DNA from: Scytonema sp. UIC 10036
GTDB lineage: Bacteria > Cyanobacteriota > Cyanobacteriia > Cyanobacteriales > Nostocaceae
Assembly (NCBI RefSeq): GCF_009725235.1
Contig: NZ_WJFC01000302.1
Location: forward strand, 1 to 12,210
DNA: 12,210 bases
Direction: 5' to 3'
The notes beneath the pieces are model-generated. The model saw only the letters and a program-made list of their open reading frames with translations. It was not told the DNA's origin and did no database searches. A program made the translations under genes and the position numbers. Positions 12,185 through 12,210 of this stretch are shown here, one piece after another (the first letter of the stretch is position 1; each line of letters opens with the position of its first letter).

Positions 12185-12210
12185 CAAATGCTTTAAAAAC
12201 TATAATAGAT

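Overview
The window looks like chromosomal DNA of a cyanobacterium, most likely a filamentous heterocystous-type (Nostocales-like) lineage. Four things point there: a CO2-uptake NDH-1 gene set (ndhF3-ndhD3-cupA type), a Ycf35/DUF1257 gene and a DUF2997 gene, eight copies of the HIP1 octamer GCGATCGC in 12.2 kb (about 0.2 expected by chance), and short tandem heptamer arrays (STRR-type) in many gene junctions. The genus cannot be fixed from this alone. The first ~47 bases are probably not genomic: they match a Nextera/Tn5 mosaic-end sequencing adapter with errors, so the window starts at an assembly edge.

Layout. (1) 299-1703, plus strand: a STM4011-type radical SAM enzyme and an adenylylsulfate kinase (CysC), almost touching. 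(2) 1782-4452, plus strand: a small DUF2997 protein, a membrane-anchored HTH/GrpE-like protein and an atypical short Hsp70; this reads as a dedicated chaperone module. (3) 4453-5307: a long gap with a decayed N-terminal gene remnant, an imperfect palindromic repeat and the probable control region of the next operon. (4) 5308-10198, plus strand: ndhF3, ndhD3 and cupA, encoding the membrane antiporter subunits and CO2-hydrating subunit of the inducible NDH-1MS complex; the usual fourth gene cupS is absent here. A strong hairpin at 10280-10302 separates this operon from a convergent group. (5) 10331-12063, minus strand, transcribed in the order four-helix-bundle protein, DUF1257 (Ycf35-like) protein, nucleotidyltransferase, with heptamer arrays at each junction.

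The most distinctive features are the HTH-GrpE/Hsp70/DUF2997 module, whose GrpE stop codon and Hsp70 leader lie inside repeat DNA; a single heptamer family (CTAAYNN, in either orientation) that forms all the heptamer arrays of this family at gene junctions; and a small four-helix-bundle gene enclosed by two such arrays in inverted orientation, like a cassette. The DUF2997 and DUF1257 genes, often neighbours elsewhere, are here about 9 kb apart on opposite strands.
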